DNA from: Ruminiclostridium herbifermentans
GTDB taxonomy: Bacteria > Bacillota > Clostridia > Acetivibrionales > DSM-1351
Length of the DNA: 64,000 nt
NCBI RefSeq assembly: GCF_005473905.2
Contig: NZ_CP061336.1
Coordinates: 2,472,501 to 2,536,500 of the forward strand
Reading direction: 5' to 3'
A program made the translations under genes and the position numbers. The notes beneath the pieces were generated by a model. It saw only the letters and a list, made by a program, of their open reading frames with translations. It had not been told where the DNA came from and did not search any database. Positions within the stretch are counted from its first letter, which is position 1. Each line of letters starts with the position of its first letter. Shown here in pieces: positions 8,863 through 18,614 of the stretch.

Positions 8863-9366
8863 TTATATTTTCCTAAAATTCGCTACTTTTTTTGACAATA
8901 AATTTATTAAAATTTCTATATCCGATATATTTTCAAAACACCTTCGAGGAAAAATGTAGTAGTTCATTTTCACATCAGATAATATAAATGCAGTTGGTGT
9001 TTCATACGCATTTATAAATAAATCCCAATCATAACTTTTCTCACTTTTATCAGCAAGCTGTACACCTAATTCAGAAAAGATATAAGTTGCCTCTTGTCTT
9101 TTCCTATAAAAATTAATATAACTGCTGATAGGCATTTTATAAAAAATAATATAAAATATAATATCTAAGGCAATACAAAGTAATAATATAAAATAAAGAT
9201 AACTTTCAAATCCATTTTTTATTCCATATATCAATATTCCAACAATGACTACAGAAGGAATTAAAAATAATTTCCAACTCTTTTTTACATGATTAATTAT
9301 ATAAATTATGGCTTGCTTTACATCATTATCATTACATAATATTTTTGTACTAATTTCCTTTTTCAT
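8863..9366 (-). CDS. YcxB-like membrane protein
   Basis: 167 residues from ATG 9366, which has GGAGG four bases upstream; an upstream in-frame ATG would add 38 residues of low-complexity sequence and lacks a ribosome site. Two adjacent membrane helices (about 35-52 and 57-76) are followed by a soluble C-terminal domain resembling the YcxB-like domain (a segment with FSELGVQL, then WDLFINAYETPTAFIL and YYIFPRRCF). The function of this family is unknown. It is probably monocistronic. Confidence 0.65.
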   Translation of the reverse strand: MKKEISTKILCNDNDVKQAIIYIINHVKKSWKLFLIPSVVIVGILIYGIKNGFESYLYFILLLCIALDIIFYIIFYKMPISSYINFYRKRQEATYIFSELGVQLADKSEKSYDWDLFINAYETPTAFILSDVKMNYYIFPRRCFENISDIEILINLLSKKVANFRKI

Positions 9367-9803
9367 ACAACCTCCGACTAAAATTGGCATAGATAAACTT
9401 AATTTGGTATTTTGAATATTGAGATTTGATTTATTAGATTTTTTACACCATATTATAACATTATTAATATACAAAACCATTATATACTAATTTTAATATG
9501 CCATCAATGCGAGAATATTGAAGCTAGATTGCTTTTTAGTTGATAATAATCAGTTTTGTACATTTAAACATCAATAATAAACCATATAAATAATATATAC
9601 ATATATGGAAATATTAGTATTGTATAGAATATTTCATTACTTCAATATATAGTCATATGTGATAGTTTTTTAGTAGTATTTTATATTAAATTACTGTTTA
9701 ATTATAGCTTAACTTGTGATTTAATATAATTAGATAAAGGTAAAATAAAATTCGTTCATTTATAAATTGGATTAATATAGATTGGATTAAGGAGTATCAA
9801 TTA
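9367..9803. other. Divergent AT-rich intergenic region
   Basis: This region separates the divergent YcxB-like and LCP genes and so should hold both promoters. A TATAAT-like hexamer occurs near 9726 before the LCP gene, without a good -35 box. No other feature is seen. Confidence 0.5.
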
Positions 9804-10931
9804 ATGAAGTCTTCAAAATTAATTTTGTTATGTAGTCTTGTTAGTGGTATTATTTTATTCTCGTTAGGTATATTCTTGCTGGTTGATTTTAAAACTACAT
9901 CATCTGAAAATGCACTTGAACTTCCTACTCCTTCTAGTAATTCAACAGGCAATCTGATAGACAATTATACATCTAATGAACCAATAAATTTTTTAGTACT
10001 GATTAAAGAAGCTTCAGGATTAAATACCGATACCATTATTATTGCAAACTATAATCCTAGTTCAAAAAAAATTAGTCTATTAACAGTTCCTAGAGATACA
10101 AAACCTAGCGCTTCAGCTTCGTATAAAATAAATGCATACTATTCAATTGGTTTTAACAAATATGAAAAATCAAAAGAACTTTCAACAACAGATGTAAAGC
10201 ACAAGGCAGTAGAATATTCTGCTCAAGCAATTAGTAGTATAACAAATATACCAATAGATTATTATATTTATATAGAAATTGATGTTATAAAAGAAATTGT
10301 AGATAGATTAGGCGGTGTATATTTTGATATTCCAGCAGATTTAAAATATACAGATCCAACGCAAAATTTATATATTGATTTAAAAAAAGGTTACCAACTC
10401 TTAGATGGTGATAAAACGGAACAGTTTTTACGTTTTAGAAAATCAAATTCCCGTGCCTCCTCAGAATGGAAGAAATATTATGATGGTTCTGACTTAAAAA
10501 GAACTGAAATGCAAATTAAATTTGTGAACGAACTAATTCAACAAAAGGTTAATTTACTTCAACTGCCTAAGCTTATTCCTATCATTAACTATGCATTTGA
10601 AAATGTAATAACTAATATATCACTATCAGATACATTATCTTTAGTTAGTGCATTTACAGAATCTTCCAAGCCAAGTATGAATACTTTTAAGCTATATGGC
10701 TTAGATAAGAGGTTTGGTGATACTGATTATTTTATTTATATAAACAAAATAGAAGATACAAAAACAAGAGAAGTATTTGATTCTCAAGAAATAATTGATA
10801 GTCTATTTAAATCCAACTCATATTTGATTATTCCCGATAAAAATAAGAAATATGATTATAAATCAATTTTAGGAAATAATCCATCAAATTCAGGTACTGA
10901 TTTCGAAGCTAATAATCAAGACAGGCCATAA
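9804..10931 (+). CDS. LytR-CpsA-Psr (LCP) family cell-wall ligase
   Basis: 375 residues: an N-terminal signal-anchor helix (about 7-27), a Ser/Thr-rich linker, then the LCP domain. Family marks are NTDTIIIANYNP, LLTVPRDT, IYIEIDVIKEIVDRLGGVYF and QFLRFRKSN..SDLKRTEMQIKFV. LCP enzymes transfer undecaprenyl-phosphate-linked glycopolymers (teichoic acid or capsule) to peptidoglycan on the outer face of the membrane. The start follows AAGGAG. No glycopolymer genes are adjacent, so the substrate is open. Confidence 0.88.
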   Translation: MKSSKLILLCSLVSGIILFSLGIFLLVDFKTTSSENALELPTPSSNSTGNLIDNYTSNEPINFLVLIKEASGLNTDTIIIANYNPSSKKISLLTVPRDTKPSASASYKINAYYSIGFNKYEKSKELSTTDVKHKAVEYSAQAISSITNIPIDYYIYIEIDVIKEIVDRLGGVYFDIPADLKYTDPTQNLYIDLKKGYQLLDGDKTEQFLRFRKSNSRASSEWKKYYDGSDLKRTEMQIKFVNELIQQKVNLLQLPKLIPIINYAFENVITNISLSDTLSLVSAFTESSKPSMNTFKLYGLDKRFGDTDYFIYINKIEDTKTREVFDSQEIIDSLFKSNSYLIIPDKNKKYDYKSILGNNPSNSGTDFEANNQDRP

Positions 10932-10950
10932 CTCAAAAGAAAATTATTAA

Positions 10951-11004
10951 GGGCCGTTGTGAAAATAAACATAGCTTTTTTATGTTTATCTCTCGCAATA
11001 GCCC
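10951..11004. terminator. Long bidirectional terminator hairpin
   Basis: GGGCCGTTGTGA (from 10951) pairs with TCTCGCAATAGCCC (to 11004) with G-U pairs, and the inner arms ATAAACATA and TATGTTTAT extend the stem. It lies between the convergent LCP and ABC-F genes and can serve both. Confidence 0.65.
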
Positions 11005-11038
11005 CATTTATTTGTCTTCCCTATTACTTTCATATATT

Positions 11039-12691
11039 CTAAAATTGTTTAAGCTTAGAAACTAGTTCTTGATACTCAGCCTCAAGCTTTTGATCATTAT
11101 TTGAGTCTTTTAACTTTGATATCAGTTCTGTTATACGCATCTCTAATAATAATTTTTGAGTTTGAGTATTTTCTTTTAGGGATTTATTTTTGTTTTGATA
11201 ATCAGTTAAATTCCCTTCATGTTCCAATACTTGACCATTTTTTATTACCAGCAGCCTCTCTGCAATACTGTCAACAAATGTCCTATCATGTGATACAAAC
11301 AAAACTGTTCCTTCATACTCAGAAAGTATACTCTGTAATGCTTCTATTGAAGGTATATCTAAATAGTTTGTTGGTTCATCTAATAACAAGACATTGGAAT
11401 TTGAAACAAATAATTTTGCAAAACTGACTTTTACTCTCTCTCCTCCGCTTAAAATCCCAACCTTTTTATATACACTATCACCAATGAATAATAGTCTCGC
11501 TAAAATAGTCCTTACAGTAGTTTCATTTTGAACACTTTCACTCATAACATTATCAAGAATAGACTTTTGCAAATTCAAGTTGTCCAAATCTTGACAAAAG
11601 TATGCAATCCTAGCCTTAGGAACAATGTTTATTGATTTTAAATTTAAATCTTTATCAGAAGCGTTTAAATTTCCCTTCTGATAGAATTTATATATTTCAT
11701 TTAACAAGGTAGTCTTTCCAGTGCCGTTATCACCAATAATAGCGTGCTTTTTACCATTATAAACATCAAATTTTATGTTATTAAAAATACGTACTTGCCC
11801 ATAACTAAAACTAAAGTTATTTGCCGAAATTATTAGTTTATTTTGAGGCGGATTTGTCAATGAAAAGTCAAGTTTTATATTGGGCTGTTCCTTTGGCTTT
11901 TCTTTAATCTCAAGCTTATTTAATCTACTTTCCATAATTTTTGCTGCATCATGTATCTTTTCCTGCTTTTCATTAGAACTTCGTTTGTGTAGTCTCGCTT
12001 CAGAATTACCCATTCTTGAAGGAGTTTTTTTAATAGTTCTAGCATGTGCTTTGCGATTTATTATAGCTTCTTCAAGATGTTTCTTTTCAGCAATATAGTT
12101 TTCATATTCAAACCTTTCTCGTTCTAAAATCTTCTGCTTTTGCTGCTTATAAACCGAATAGCTTCCTTCAAAGAATGATAATTTCCCATTTTCAACTTCA
12201 ATTATTTTATTACATAAGCTATCTAGGAGTTCTCTATCATGGCTTATTAATAATAATGTCTCAGTTTTTAACAGCTTTTTCTTTAATAGTTCAATACCTT
12301 TATAATCAAGATTGGCTGTTGGCTCATCTGCAAAAATAACTACACTGTTTTTACTAAATGCTCCCGCAATTTTTAACCTTGTTTTTTCCCCACCACTAAC
12401 AACTGGCTTATGCAGCTTATTCTTAACATTAAATTGGCTCAAAAGCTCATAGTCTGCTTCAATCATTTCATTTGATATTTGTTTTATATAAGCTATATCA
12501 CAGTACCTTCTTATAATCCCTTCATCCGGAATTAGTTCCCCTGCAAGAATATTTAATAGTGTGGTTTTTCCTGCACCATTATTCCCGACTACTCCTATCT
12601 TATCTCCGCTTCTAATTTGGAGTTTATCAAAAGATAAAATTTCTCTATCTAAGAAGTTCTTTTTAACATTGATTGCGTCAATAATAAGCAT
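11039..12691 (-). CDS. ABC-F ribosomal protection-type ATPase
   Basis: 550 residues from the ATG preceded by AAGGAGAG; an in-frame upstream ATG has no ribosome site. There are two ABC domains and no membrane segments. The first has GNNGAGKTTL, SGGEKTRLKIAGAF and VIFADEPTANLD; the second has GDNGTGKTTL, SGGERVKVSFAKLF and LLLDEPTNYLD. They are joined by a charged linker of about 80 residues, and a short coiled-coil tail follows. ABC-F proteins act on the ribosome. The length and overall layout resemble the Vga/Lsa/VmlR-like antibiotic-resistance branch, but the substrate group cannot be assigned by eye. Confidence 0.85.
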   Translation of the reverse strand: MLIIDAINVKKNFLDREILSFDKLQIRSGDKIGVVGNNGAGKTTLLNILAGELIPDEGIIRRYCDIAYIKQISNEMIEADYELLSQFNVKNKLHKPVVSGGEKTRLKIAGAFSKNSVVIFADEPTANLDYKGIELLKKKLLKTETLLLISHDRELLDSLCNKIIEVENGKLSFFEGSYSVYKQQKQKILERERFEYENYIAEKKHLEEAIINRKAHARTIKKTPSRMGNSEARLHKRSSNEKQEKIHDAAKIMESRLNKLEIKEKPKEQPNIKLDFSLTNPPQNKLIISANNFSFSYGQVRIFNNIKFDVYNGKKHAIIGDNGTGKTTLLNEIYKFYQKGNLNASDKDLNLKSINIVPKARIAYFCQDLDNLNLQKSILDNVMSESVQNETTVRTILARLLFIGDSVYKKVGILSGGERVKVSFAKLFVSNSNVLLLDEPTNYLDIPSIEALQSILSEYEGTVLFVSHDRTFVDSIAERLLVIKNGQVLEHEGNLTDYQNKNKSLKENTQTQKLLLEMRITELISKLKDSNNDQKLEAEYQELVSKLKQF

Positions 12692-13199
12692 AAAAAAATC
12701 TCTCCTTTTTATTGCTGGAAAGATTCTAATAAACACATTTGAAAATTAATTTTCTCAGAATATTTTAAATAAAGCAAAAAACAATTGATAATTGGCTTTT
12801 TATATTGATGAATACGAACAATAGCTAAAGTTTTAAAATATATTTTGATAGCAATTCAACAATATACTTATTTAAAATTCAAGATATGCGTTATAATTAG
12901 ACTAATCCAGCACAAATAAGGGCATATTTCGCCCATTTAAATATTATTTGATTATAAACTGAATTAGTCAATTCTCATTCTTCGCTACCTTACCCTTTCA
13001 TAAAAATCAATAACTTAGTAATTCAACTTTCTATTGATAAGTTTAACAACTACGATTTTTCAATTAGGAAGGTTGAATTAATAATATATATAACTGAAAC
13101 TATAATTTAAAATTCAGTTTCAATATTTATTATTAAAATACACTACTTTATTAATTATAATGCATTAAAGAAAATGAATCAATCTCAAAATAAATATAT
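12692..13199. other. Long leader or intergenic region upstream of the ABC-F gene
   Basis: AT-rich sequence with one compact hairpin near 12918-12936 (GGGC, loop, GCCC on either strand, followed by a T-containing stretch). ABC-F resistance genes are often controlled by leader attenuation (established for several), but I find no convincing leader peptide here. Nothing else is recognised. Confidence 0.35.
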
Positions 13200-13203
13200 C
13201 AAT

Positions 13204-13345
13204 CACTAAAGGCCAAAACTGCTGTGTAATAGTACAAACTACAATGTTAAATAAAAACCACTATAAAACAGGTAGCCACTGTGCAATAATTCAAACCACA
13301 ACCTATATAAAAACCTAGCTACTGCTTAATAATACAAATCTCATT
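13204..13345. repeat. Three degenerate tandem repeats of about 50-60 bp
   Basis: Related segments beginning CTGCTGTGTAATAGTACAAA, CCACTGTGCAATAATTCAAA and CTACTGCTTAATAATACAAA are separated by AAAAACC-containing spacers. Copies are diverged. They lie just beyond the 3' end of the DUF2752 gene. The role is unknown. Confidence 0.55.
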
Positions 13346-13359
13346 TCTAAGCTGCAAAT

Positions 13360-13758
13360 TTACAATGCAGCTATATTCCACACGTTTCTAGCTATATAAT
13401 ACAAAATAAACAAAATAATTATTGATACCCAAAAAATCTTTTTTCTAGGTATTATTTTAATATTTTTCCCAAATATATAAAGAACTAGTTCTATATACGC
13501 TAGAGTTCCTAAAATCAAGATAAATACAGGTGTAATATTAAATTTAAGAGAATTTAGCACATCACCTTTTAATAAATACTGAACACTTCTGGTATTTCCA
13601 CACCCCGGACAATACACATGAAAGTACTTGTAAATTGGGCATGCTGGAAGATGTGTGCTCAATTTGTATAATATATTTCTAAAAGCAAAAATCATTCCTA
13701 TTGTAAACAAAGGAAAAATACATACTAATATTTTTAACAAAGGAATCTTTTTTTTCAT
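13360..13758 (-). CDS. DUF2752 small membrane protein
   Basis: 132 residues from the second in-frame ATG, or 136 from ATG 13770; the choice is uncertain because the sequence ATGGATAAAATTATG has no strong ribosome site. An N-terminal helix is followed by the conserved CPGCGNTRSVQYLLKGD motif and two further membrane helices. The CPxCGxTR motif defines DUF2752, whose function is unknown. It is apparently monocistronic. Upstream, a segment (ATTATTTTAG..TATGAGAC) is directly repeated, once ending in the start region. Confidence 0.75.
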   Translation of the reverse strand: MKKKIPLLKILVCIFPLFTIGMIFAFRNILYKLSTHLPACPIYKYFHVYCPGCGNTRSVQYLLKGDVLNSLKFNITPVFILILGTLAYIELVLYIFGKNIKIIPRKKIFWVSIIILFILYYIARNVWNIAAL

Positions 13759-13996
13759 AATTTTATCCATGTCTCATAAAATCTAAAATAATTTATCGAT
13801 AAATAACCAAGGTGAGCCTTATAAATTAATTCCGTCTCATATAAACTAAAATAATTATATCGTTTTATTTTACACATGTTTAGCCATATTATAATTTATT
13901 AAACTATTTAAGTTTAAACAATTATGAATGTAGTATTGGAATGAGTTTTGTTATCTGCCTTTGAAGTCTTTATTTAATATTAATTAACTTTATGAA

Positions 13997-14806
13997 CTAT
14001 TGCATTTTAATTATGTATTCATTTACAACAGGAATTTGTTCTCGAATATTGTCTACCATGTCTAAATCAATATCTGAAATAATTATTTGTTCTTTTTCAT
14101 CTGCTCTAGCCAAAACATTTCCCCATGGATCACAAAGCATTGAGTTTCCATATGCAATATAACTAGCCTCAATATTTCTCGCAGGAGACACAGCAGCATG
14201 AAATAATTGATTATCAAGTGCTCTTGTCCTAACAAGCAACTCCCAATGAGCGGGGCCTGTAGTCATATTAAATGCACCAGGTGTAAAAATAAGCTTTGCA
14301 CCAGCTTTACTCATCTCTCTATATAAGTCGCTAAAGCGTATATCAAAGCAAATTGCTATACCTATTTTACAATATTCTGTTTCTATAACAGTAACTTGGT
14401 TACCGCTAGAAAGTATATCTGATTCTTTAAAACATATACCATTTTTAATGTTCACATCAAAGAGATGTACTTTCCTATGCTTACCAATTAATTTGCCTGT
14501 TCTATCAAACACAAGACATGTGTTATAGTACTTTCCCTCACATATTTCAGGAATGGAACCAGCAATAACATATATATCATTATGCTTTGCAGCTTCTGAA
14601 ATGATTGTAACAGTTTCACTTTTATCTAAATCTTCAGCATATATAGGAAACTTCTGAGTATCATAAGGGCAGTTAAACATTTCAGGCAACACAGCAATAT
14701 TAGCACCTTCATTTTTACAACTTTCAATCATTTGAACAGCTTTATTAAGATTGTCTACCTTAAAATCTGAAACTTTCATTTGGCATAAACCAAGTCTTAA
14801 TTTCAT
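13997..14806 (-). CDS. Carbon-nitrogen hydrolase (nitrilase superfamily, omega-amidase-like)
   Basis: 269 residues from the ATG that follows AAGGAGG by nine bases; a longer in-frame start would add 28 hydrophobic residues without a ribosome site. The catalytic triad is visible: Glu in VLPEMFNCPY, Lys in GKHRKVHLFD and Cys in IAICFDIRFSDLYR. The overall similarity is to the Nit2/YafV omega-amidase branch, which hydrolyses alpha-ketoglutaramate and similar amides, but the exact substrate is not determined. It is downstream of the UPF0210 gene, separated by a hairpin. Confidence 0.85.
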   Translation of the reverse strand: MKLRLGLCQMKVSDFKVDNLNKAVQMIESCKNEGANIAVLPEMFNCPYDTQKFPIYAEDLDKSETVTIISEAAKHNDIYVIAGSIPEICEGKYYNTCLVFDRTGKLIGKHRKVHLFDVNIKNGICFKESDILSSGNQVTVIETEYCKIGIAICFDIRFSDLYREMSKAGAKLIFTPGAFNMTTGPAHWELLVRTRALDNQLFHAAVSPARNIEASYIAYGNSMLCDPWGNVLARADEKEQIIISDIDLDMVDNIREQIPVVNEYIIKMQ

Positions 14807-14942
14807 CAAGCTATACCTCCTTTTCACCTGAATCGCCAGTAACAATAATAAGTAATTAATAAGTGTATAATTATTGCTTGATTTACTCATAAACTCGAAA
14901 ATGCACCATATCTGTTAAACTTTATTTTGGAGTTAACAACAA

Positions 14943-14984
14943 CAGCTGATAACATAACAAAACGCTCAAGTTATCAGCTGTTCA
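14943..14984 (-). terminator. Hairpin after the UPF0210 gene
   Basis: AACAGCTGATAAC and GTTATCAGCTGTT form a perfect 13-bp stem. No clean T run follows on either strand, so termination may be inefficient; it could instead be a processing or stability element between the UPF0210 and nitrilase genes. Confidence 0.5.
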
Positions 14985-15001
14985 AATTATTACCTGTAAT
15001 T

Positions 15002-16360
15002 TTAGTTTCTCAAACTGTGTAAAGGAGCAGGAATTCTTCCCCCTCGTTTAATAAACTCAGAACTTCCATATGAATTTACCTTCATTACCGGTCCTGAACC
15101 TAAAAGTCCACCAAATTCAACTATATCGCCAACCTTTTTGCCTGGAGCTGGTATTATTCTTACAGCAGTAGTTTTGTTATTAACAACACCTATTGCAGCT
15201 TCATCAGCAATAATTGCAGAAATTGTATCAGCTGATGTATCACCTGGAACTACAATCATATCTAACCCGACTGAACAAACACAAGTCATAGCTTCAAGCT
15301 TTTCTAGCGATAAAGCATCGCTCTTAACAGCAGCTATCATACCAGCATCTTCACTAACAGGAATAAATGCGCCACTAAGTCCTCCAACGGAAGAAGAAGC
15401 CATTACCCCACCCTTTTTAACTGCATCATTTAAAAGAGCAAGAGCAGCAGTAGTACCATGAGTTCCACACTTTTCCAATCCCATTTCCTCTAAAATATAG
15501 GCTACACTATCTCCAATTGCTGGTGTAGGTGCAAGTGATAAATCAACAATTCCATATGGAACATTAAGCCTGCGAGATGCCTCTCTAGCAACTAATTCAC
15601 CCATTCTGGTAATCTTGAAAGCAGTCTTTTTAATTGTCTCCGCAACTGTTCCAAAATCAGCACCCTTTACCTTTTCAAGAGCACACTTTACTACTCCGGG
15701 TCCACTAACACCGACATTTATAACACATTCAGGCTCACCTACTCCGTGGAAAGCTCCAGCCATGAATGGGTTATCTTCTACTGCATTTGCAAATACAACT
15801 AATTTAGCACAAGCCAATGCTCCACTATCAGCAGTAAGCTCAGCACATCTCTTAATTACCATTCCCATTTCTGCAACTGCATCCATGTTAATACCTGCTT
15901 TTGTAGAAGCAACATTTACTGATGAGCAAACCTTGTTAGTAGTACTTAGCGCCTCAGGAATTGATGCAATCAACCTCTTATCGCCTTTTGTATAGCCCTT
16001 TTGCACTAATGCAGAATATCCGCCAATAAAATTTACTCCAACAGTTTCAGCAGCTCTGTCCATTGCCTTTGCAAATTTTACATACTCCTCACTATCACAG
16101 CTTTCAGCTATTAATGCTATAGGAGTGACTGAAATTCTTTTATTTATTATAGGTATACCATATTCCTTTTCAATATTTTGTCCAGTAACAACAAGATTCT
16201 CAGCATATTTTGCAATTTTGTCGTATATCTTTTTACAGGAAATATCAATATCTGAATGACAGCAATCTCGTAATGAAATTCCCATAGTAATTGTTCTAAT
16301 GTCTAAATTTTCCTTTTGAATCATTTCCAGCGTTTCAAGTATTTCATAAGTTCCTAGCAT
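15002..16360 (-). CDS. UPF0210 (DUF711) family protein
   Basis: 452 residues, the normal length for this family. Recognisable segments include [53 protein letters not shown] and [20 protein letters not shown]. The start has AGGTGAGAG upstream and lies 11 bp after the stop of the ACT-domain gene, the usual UPF0237-UPF0210 pair, so they are one operon. A structural relationship to glycyl-radical-like folds has been described for DUF711; the biochemical role is unknown. Confidence 0.9.
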   Translation of the reverse strand: MLGTYEILETLEMIQKENLDIRTITMGISLRDCCHSDIDISCKKIYDKIAKYAENLVVTGQNIEKEYGIPIINKRISVTPIALIAESCDSEEYVKFAKAMDRAAETVGVNFIGGYSALVQKGYTKGDKRLIASIPEALSTTNKVCSSVNVASTKAGINMDAVAEMGMVIKRCAELTADSGALACAKLVVFANAVEDNPFMAGAFHGVGEPECVINVGVSGPGVVKCALEKVKGADFGTVAETIKKTAFKITRMGELVAREASRRLNVPYGIVDLSLAPTPAIGDSVAYILEEMGLEKCGTHGTTAALALLNDAVKKGGVMASSSVGGLSGAFIPVSEDAGMIAAVKSDALSLEKLEAMTCVCSVGLDMIVVPGDTSADTISAIIADEAAIGVVNNKTTAVRIIPAPGKKVGDIVEFGGLLGSGPVMKVNSYGSSEFIKRGGRIPAPLHSLRN

Positions 16361-16371
16361 TAACTCTCACC

Positions 16372-16641
16372 TCATATCCTATGCATAGAATTAAAAATAT
16401 CTTCATGTTGAATCTGGATTTTTAACCCCAACTCTACTCCCTTTTTATCAAGCCTTTCAGAAAGAACATCAAAAGGAATATTACAACCAGAAATATCTAC
16501 AAGTGTAATCATTGTAAATACATCTTGCATTATAGTTTGAGTTATATCTAGTATATTCACATTACTATCAGCTAGAATATTGCTAACTCCAGCTATAATT
16601 CCTACTCTATCCTTGCCTAAAACTGTAATGACTGCTCTCAC
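16372..16641 (-). CDS. ACT domain protein, UPF0237 family
   Basis: 89 residues starting at GTG 16641, which is preceded by GGAGG at a good distance; this gives the family-typical start MRAVITVLGKDRVGIIAGVS. One N-terminal ACT domain (a ligand-binding fold often specific for amino acids) is followed by a second, more divergent half. It is the upstream partner of the UPF0210 gene, and the pairing suggests a regulatory role for its neighbour (inference). Confidence 0.9.
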   Translation of the reverse strand: MRAVITVLGKDRVGIIAGVSNILADSNVNILDITQTIMQDVFTMITLVDISGCNIPFDVLSERLDKKGVELGLKIQIQHEDIFNSMHRI

Positions 16642-17180
16642 GTCAAATACCTCCATTTATAGATAAACTTATTTTGTACTTCTCAAATGAATGTTATAAT
16701 TTGTTAAAATACTTTTAGAGTCGTTTAATATTATATAACTTTGTTATTTAAATATCAATCATAATTAATTATATTGAAGTTAATTCAAACTATTGTGCAA
16801 ATTATTTTATGGAACATTACCTTGTAAAAATTGTTACTTGAACCTTATAAGATAAAATTATTTTATAATTTACTTACTTCCGTGAATCTTATCTAAAAGG
16901 GTTACTCACAAGATATTTGCTGAATAATTATTGGTTTAGAACATTTATATCTACGCCTATATTCATCATTCTTGCTTCAAATAAAATTAAAAAAGATATT
17001 ATTTTTCTCGAACATTTGTTTGATTTTTACTTTTAGTTGTGTTAAGATTTTATTATATAAAGTAAAAAATAGTGCCTTTTCTATAGGCAATAAACACTTT
17101 AGTTTTCAAACAGTGTATGTATTTCTTGACTCGTTTTAAACTAGTTATAGAAAAATAACTCAAGCTTCGCACATTAAATA
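16642..17180. other. Divergent intergenic region, nothing recognised
   Basis: AT-rich sequence between the UPF0237 gene and the radical-SAM gene. It should contain two promoters but I cannot place them reliably, and I see no repeat or RNA. Confidence 0.5.
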
Positions 17181-18614
17181 ATGTTAAATGAGAGTGATAC
17201 TGTGGACTTATTTGATAAACTTGGTATATTAGCTGATGCTGCTAAATATGATGTTTCCTGCTCTTCAAGCGGCGGAAGCAGAAATAATAAAAATGGTGTT
17301 GGAAACAGCCATGCTGCTGGTATATGCCATACTTGGTCTGATGATGGCAGATGTGTTTCATTGCTCAAAATTTTATTATCAAATGAATGTATATATGATT
17401 GTGTATATTGTGTTAACAGGTCTTCAAATGATGTCCCTCGTGCAAGCTTTACTGCCGATGAAGTCATTGACCTCACCATGAATTTCTATAGAAGAAACTA
17501 TATCGAAGGACTTTTCCTAAGTTCAGCTGTGCTTAAAAACCCTAGCTATACTATGGAATTAATGCTAAATATCGTTAGAAGACTCAGAAATGATCATAGA
17601 TTTTACGGGTATATACACCTGAAAGCCATTCCTGGCGCTGATGAAAGACTCATTAGTGAAGCAGGTATGTTTGTAGATAGAATGAGTGTCAATATTGAAC
17701 TTCCTTCTGACAAAGGACTAGAGGTACTAGCTCCTCATAAGCCCAAAAAGGCATTATTAAAACCAATGCATCAGATAAGCCAAAAAATTATTCAAAATAA
17801 AGACGAGCAAAAAATATATAAAAGAGCCAATTTTAATACAAGTTTGACAAAGAGAGATCAATTTGTACCTGCTGGACAAAGTACCCAGCTTATAGTTGGT
17901 GCTACACCTGACAAAGATTTAAGCATTTTGAAGCTTTCAGAAGCCTTGTACAGCAATTTTAATTTAAAGAGAGTTTATTACTCTGCCTATGTTCCTACAT
18001 TATCTGACCCAAGACTTCCTGCTATTATAAAACCACCCTTACTCAGGGAACACAGGTTGTATCAAGCTGATTGGCTGCTTAGATTCTATGGCTTTTACGC
18101 AGATGAATTACTTAGCAAGTCAAATCCAGACTTTAATCCAGAATTAGATCCTAAGGCTGACTGGGCACTTAGAAATCTTCATCTATTCCCAGTGGAAATT
18201 AATTCTGTAGATTATGAAATGTTATTAAGAGTACCTGGAATAGGCGTTAAATCGGCTCAAAGAATAATAAAAGCAAGAAGGGTTGGCAAATTAAACTTCG
18301 ATAACCTAAAGAAAATTGGTGTTGTACTAAAGCGAGCTGGGCATTTTATTACTTGTCAAGGTAAAACATACGAAACTTATAGTCAGAATGAGCATATAGT
18401 TAAGGAATCCCTTATATCGGCAAAACTGCTTCCTCAAAGCAAAAAATCTGTACCTGGACAAATGTCTTTATTATCAGAACTTAATGAGAATGGCATAAGC
18501 GAAGGAATGTCTGATTTATATCTATATGATTCACCACAAAACACAAAACAATGGCTCAGTTATTATAATCTGCCACAGGATGGGAGGCTATTAATAAGTG
18601 ATATACATTTATGA
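17181..18614 (+). CDS. Radical-SAM putative DNA modification/repair protein (TIGR03916 type)
   Basis: 477 residues from ATG 17181; a GTG at 17202 would give the family-like start MDLFDKLGILADAAKYDVSC and may be the true start, since neither site has a strong ribosome signal. The 4Fe-4S cluster motif is CIYDCVYC (C70, C74, C77). The family marks ICHTWSDDGRCVSLLKILLS and the C-terminal helix-hairpin-helix (LLRVPGIGVKSAQRII) are present; the latter implies DNA binding. In known genomes it pairs with a TIGR03915 gene, as here with a 17-bp overlap. A DNA repair role is predicted, not proven. Confidence 0.9.
   Translation: MLNESDTVDLFDKLGILADAAKYDVSCSSSGGSRNNKNGVGNSHAAGICHTWSDDGRCVSLLKILLSNECIYDCVYCVNRSSNDVPRASFTADEVIDLTMNFYRRNYIEGLFLSSAVLKNPSYTMELMLNIVRRLRNDHRFYGYIHLKAIPGADERLISEAGMFVDRMSVNIELPSDKGLEVLAPHKPKKALLKPMHQISQKIIQNKDEQKIYKRANFNTSLTKRDQFVPAGQSTQLIVGATPDKDLSILKLSEALYSNFNLKRVYYSAYVPTLSDPRLPAIIKPPLLREHRLYQADWLLRFYGFYADELLSKSNPDFNPELDPKADWALRNLHLFPVEINSVDYEMLLRVPGIGVKSAQRIIKARRVGKLNFDNLKKIGVVLKRAGHFITCQGKTYETYSQNEHIVKESLISAKLLPQSKKSVPGQMSLLSELNENGISEGMSDLYLYDSPQNTKQWLSYYNLPQDGRLLISDIHL

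Noticed and set aside
11039-12691. ABC transporter ATPase of an importer or exporter
   Set aside because: Two ABC domains in one chain with a charged linker and no membrane partner nearby point to ABC-F.
15138-15995. Open frames opposite the UPF0210 gene
   Set aside because: Ser/Ala/Thr-rich complement of a real gene on the other strand; no start signal.
17174-17479. Minus-strand open frame within the radical-SAM gene
   Set aside because: It overlaps the conserved cluster motif of a well-supported gene and has no ribosome site.
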